In this document: piece after piece, positions 4,617 through 6,379 of the stretch | How positions within the stretch are numbered: position 1 is the first letter of the stretch | Layout of the letters: each line of letters begins with the position of its first letter | DNA from: an uncultured Actinomycetes bacterium | Lineage (GTDB): Bacteria > Actinomycetota > Actinomycetes > Nanopelagicales > Nanopelagicaceae | Length of the DNA stretch: 6,379 bases | Direction of reading: 5' to 3' | Assembly (NCBI GenBank): GCA_903820565.1 | Contig: CAIJHZ010000100.1 | Span: 1-6,379, forward strand | Translations under genes and position numbers: made by a program | The notes under the pieces: model-generated | Databases searched by the model: none | What the model saw: the letters and a program-made list of their open reading frames with translations, nothing else | Told to the model about the DNA's origin: nothing

Positions 4617-5912
4617 ATGAATTCGGGCGTCAAAACAATCACAATTGGAATGCTCGGCTGCGGCGTTGTGGGCAGCCAAGTTGCCCGCCTGCTTCAAGAT
4701 GATGAACAAGAACTTTCAGAGCGCTCAGGAGCGCTGCTAAAACTCAGCAAAGTCGGCGTTCGCACTGCAGGTGCACGTGAAGGCATTGCTCCATCTTTAA
4801 TTACAACCGACCTTCAATCAATTGTTGCCGATCCAAGCATCAACATAATTATTGAGGTAATGGGTGGGATCGAACCCGCCAAATCATTAATACTCGAAGC
4901 AATTAAAAATGGTAAATCCGTAATCACAGCGAACAAAGCGCTGCTCGCAACTCATGGGCACGAACTATTTAACGCAGCAGATGCAGCTGGCGTAGATTTG
5001 TATTACGAAGCCGCTGTCGCCGGTGCGATTCCAATTATTCGTTCTATGCGTGAATCACTTGCTGGCGATCAAATCACTCGCGTAATGGGAATTGTTAACG
5101 GAACAACAAACTATATTCTGACAAAGATGTATGAAGAAGGTCGCGCCTTTGCTGATGTATTAAAAGAGGCGCAATCACTTGGCTACGCCGAAGCAGATCC
5201 GACCGCCGATATTGAAGGACATGACGCTGCAGCAAAGGCTGCCTTGTTAGCAAGCCTTGCGTTTCACAGCACTGTTGTGATTGATGAGGTGTACTGCGAG
5301 GGAATTACACATATTTCAACTGAGGATGTTCAAGCTGCTAAATCTATGAACAGTGTCATTAAATTATTGGCAATTGCAGAGCTAACTGTTAAAGACGAGA
5401 TTTCTGTGCGCGTACACCCGGTGATTCTGCCTGTGGCGCACCCACTTGCCTCTGTCCGCAATGCATTTAACGCGGTCTATGTTGAATCTGAAGCAGCTGG
5501 TCAACTTATGTTCTATGGTCGCGGAGCAGGCGGTGCGCCAACAGCATCAGCAATTCTTGGTGATCTAGTTGCAGTTGCGCGCCATGCTGCGTATTCAACT
5601 GTTGGCTATGGCGAATCTGATTATGCAGACTTAGATATTGCTCCAATTGGTGCGGTTAAGTCTCAATTCTTTGTACGCCTGCATGTTGCAGATAAATCAG
5701 GTGTTTTGGCTTCAATCGCCCAAACATTTGCGAGTGAAAATGTTTCTATTCAAACTGTGCGCCAATCAGGCCTTGGCGCAGATGCTGAATTAATCGTTGT
5801 AACTCACGCAGCATCAGAGGACGCATTAGATGCGTGTGTAGAAAAATTGAAGAAGATGGATATCGTCAGCAAAGTCGAAAGCGTAATTCGCGTCGAGGGA
5901 GCACCTGCCTAA
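4617..5912 (+). CDS. hom: Homoserine dehydrogenase with C-terminal ACT domain
   Basis: NAD(P)H-dependent reduction of aspartate semialdehyde to homoserine, the branch point toward threonine and methionine, in the cytoplasm. The 431 residues are the usual length of monofunctional Gram-positive enzymes. The N-terminal Rossmann domain has the GxGxxG loop at 14-19 (GCGVVG) and TANKALL at 104-110. The catalytic domain has NGTTNYIL at 161-168 and the family signature around 180-200, with Glu182, Asp193 and Lys197 at positions expected for substrate binding and proton transfer. A C-terminal ACT domain (about 351-425, opening FFVRLHVADKSGVLASIA) is the usual site of threonine feedback control in this family. 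The gene is separated from lysA by 33 bases with no Shine-Dalgarno site, and its stop overlaps the thrC start by one base (TAATG). hom-thrC(-thrB) is a common actinobacterial threonine operon. Confidence 0.98.
   Translation: MNSGVKTITIGMLGCGVVGSQVARLLQDDEQELSERSGALLKLSKVGVRTAGAREGIAPSLITTDLQSIVADPSINIIIEVMGGIEPAKSLILEAIKNGKSVITANKALLATHGHELFNAADAAGVDLYYEAAVAGAIPIIRSMRESLAGDQITRVMGIVNGTTNYILTKMYEEGRAFADVLKEAQSLGYAEADPTADIEGHDAAAKAALLASLAFHSTVVIDEVYCEGITHISTEDVQAAKSMNSVIKLLAIAELTVKDEISVRVHPVILPVAHPLASVRNAFNAVYVESEAAGQLMFYGRGAGGAPTASAILGDLVAVARHAAYSTVGYGESDYADLDIAPIGAVKSQFFVRLHVADKSGVLASIAQTFASENVSIQTVRQSGLGADAELIVVTHAASEDALDACVEKLKKMDIVSKVESVIRVEGAPA
5895..5901 (+). promoter_or_regulatory. Shine-Dalgarno site of thrC, inside the end of hom
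   Basis: GAGGGAG ends 10 bases before the ATG at 5912 and lies within the last codons of hom. Together with the TAATG stop/start overlap this supports the thrC start and translational coupling to hom. Confidence 0.75.
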
Positions 5913-6379
5913 TGGGGCTTTTTTCTGGAAAATCAACTGTGCTTAAGAAAAATGGTGGAGCCCATCAATGGCGTGGAGTGATCGAGGAGTACCGTCATCG
6001 CCTTCCAGTAAGTGATAAGACTCCAATCGTTTCCTTGCGCGAAGGTGGCACACCACTTATTTATGCATGCAATCTTTCAGAGCTATTGGGAAACAATGTG
6101 TGGATCAAGTACGAAGGTCTAAATCCAACAGGTTCATTTAAAGATCGCGGAATGACAATGGCGATTTCTAAAGCGGCAGAAGATGGCGCAAAGGCTGTCA
6201 TCTGTGCATCAACTGGAAATACTTCTGCATCAGCTGCGGCCTATGCTGTTAAAGCAGGAATGCGTCCAGCGGTTTTAATTCCTAAAGGCAAAATTGCAAT
6301 GGGAAAGCTTGCCCAAGCCGTTATTCATGACTCAACTATCTTGCAAGTTAATGGCAACTTTGATGATTGCCTAATGCTC
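5912..6379 (+). CDS. thrC: Threonine synthase (3' end missing)
   Basis: PLP-dependent conversion of O-phosphohomoserine to threonine, the last step of threonine synthesis. Only the first 156 residues are present; the frame is still open at the right edge. It resembles the actinobacterial (mycobacterial-type) short threonine synthases. HQWRGVIEEYRHRLPV lies at 18-33 and EGGTPL at 44-49. The PLP-lysine motif NPTGSFKDRGMT is at 71-82, with Lys77 (bases 6140-6142) forming the Schiff base. CASTGNTSASAAAYA lies near 98-112 and supplies the Asn and phosphate contacts of the fold II PLP site. IPKGKIAMGKLAQA and QVNGNFDDCL follow. The ATG at 5912 overlaps the hom stop and has a good Shine-Dalgarno site; the N-terminal extension before HQWRG (17 residues) has no recognisable motif. 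thrB would be expected farther right. Confidence 0.97.
   Translation, partial: MGLFSGKSTVLKKNGGAHQWRGVIEEYRHRLPVSDKTPIVSLREGGTPLIYACNLSELLGNNVWIKYEGLNPTGSFKDRGMTMAISKAAEDGAKAVICASTGNTSASAAAYAVKAGMRPAVLIPKGKIAMGKLAQAVIHDSTILQVNGNFDDCLML

Noticed and set aside
1..6379. CRISPR array, insertion sequence, attachment site, toxin-antitoxin or defence island
   Set aside because: No regularly spaced repeats, transposase, integrase or paired small toxin-like genes are visible. The tRNA gene is intact, with no nearby duplicate of its 3' end.

Overview
The window looks like the chromosome of a streamlined freshwater actinobacterium, most likely the acI lineage (Nanopelagicales: Planktophila/Nanopelagicus type). 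The evidence is an actinorhodopsin, argS-lysA-hom-thrC in the order familiar from Actinobacteria, moderate A/T-leaning base composition, very tight gene packing, and leaderless-type promoters. The taxon is inferred from gene content; there is no rRNA in the window.

Layout. Bases 1-699 hold the 3' part of a green-tuned, proton-pumping xanthorhodopsin-type actinorhodopsin, cut by the left edge. A short palindrome over its stop codon and then a very strong intrinsic terminator (737-772) close that unit. A small, unrecognised membrane protein follows (791-1069, +). It converges, with a 3-base gap, on a small basic helix-hairpin-helix protein (1073-1408, -). That gene lies downstream of a tRNA-Leu(UAG) gene (1441-1521, -). 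The 86-base gap between the tRNA and argS carries the divergent promoters of both.

From 1608 rightward lie argS (arginyl-tRNA synthetase), lysA (diaminopimelate decarboxylase), hom (homoserine dehydrogenase with an ACT domain) and the first 156 codons of thrC (threonine synthase), cut by the right edge. lysA makes lysine from meso-diaminopimelate. hom and thrC catalyse two steps of threonine synthesis; homoserine kinase (thrB), needed between them, is not in the window.

The most informative signal is in how genes start. The membrane-protein gene, the HhH gene and argS each have a TAnnnT -10 box followed by exactly six bases and then the start codon, with no Shine-Dalgarno site. This is the layout of a leaderless mRNA. 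hom has the same spacing with a one-mismatch box preceded by TGn. By contrast lysA and thrC, which are 3 bases downstream of and 1 base overlapping their upstream neighbours, have good Shine-Dalgarno sites. This suggests two transcription units, argS-lysA and hom-thrC. I see no CRISPR, insertion sequence, phage gene or clearly new multi-gene system. The least understood items are the two small genes at 791-1408.
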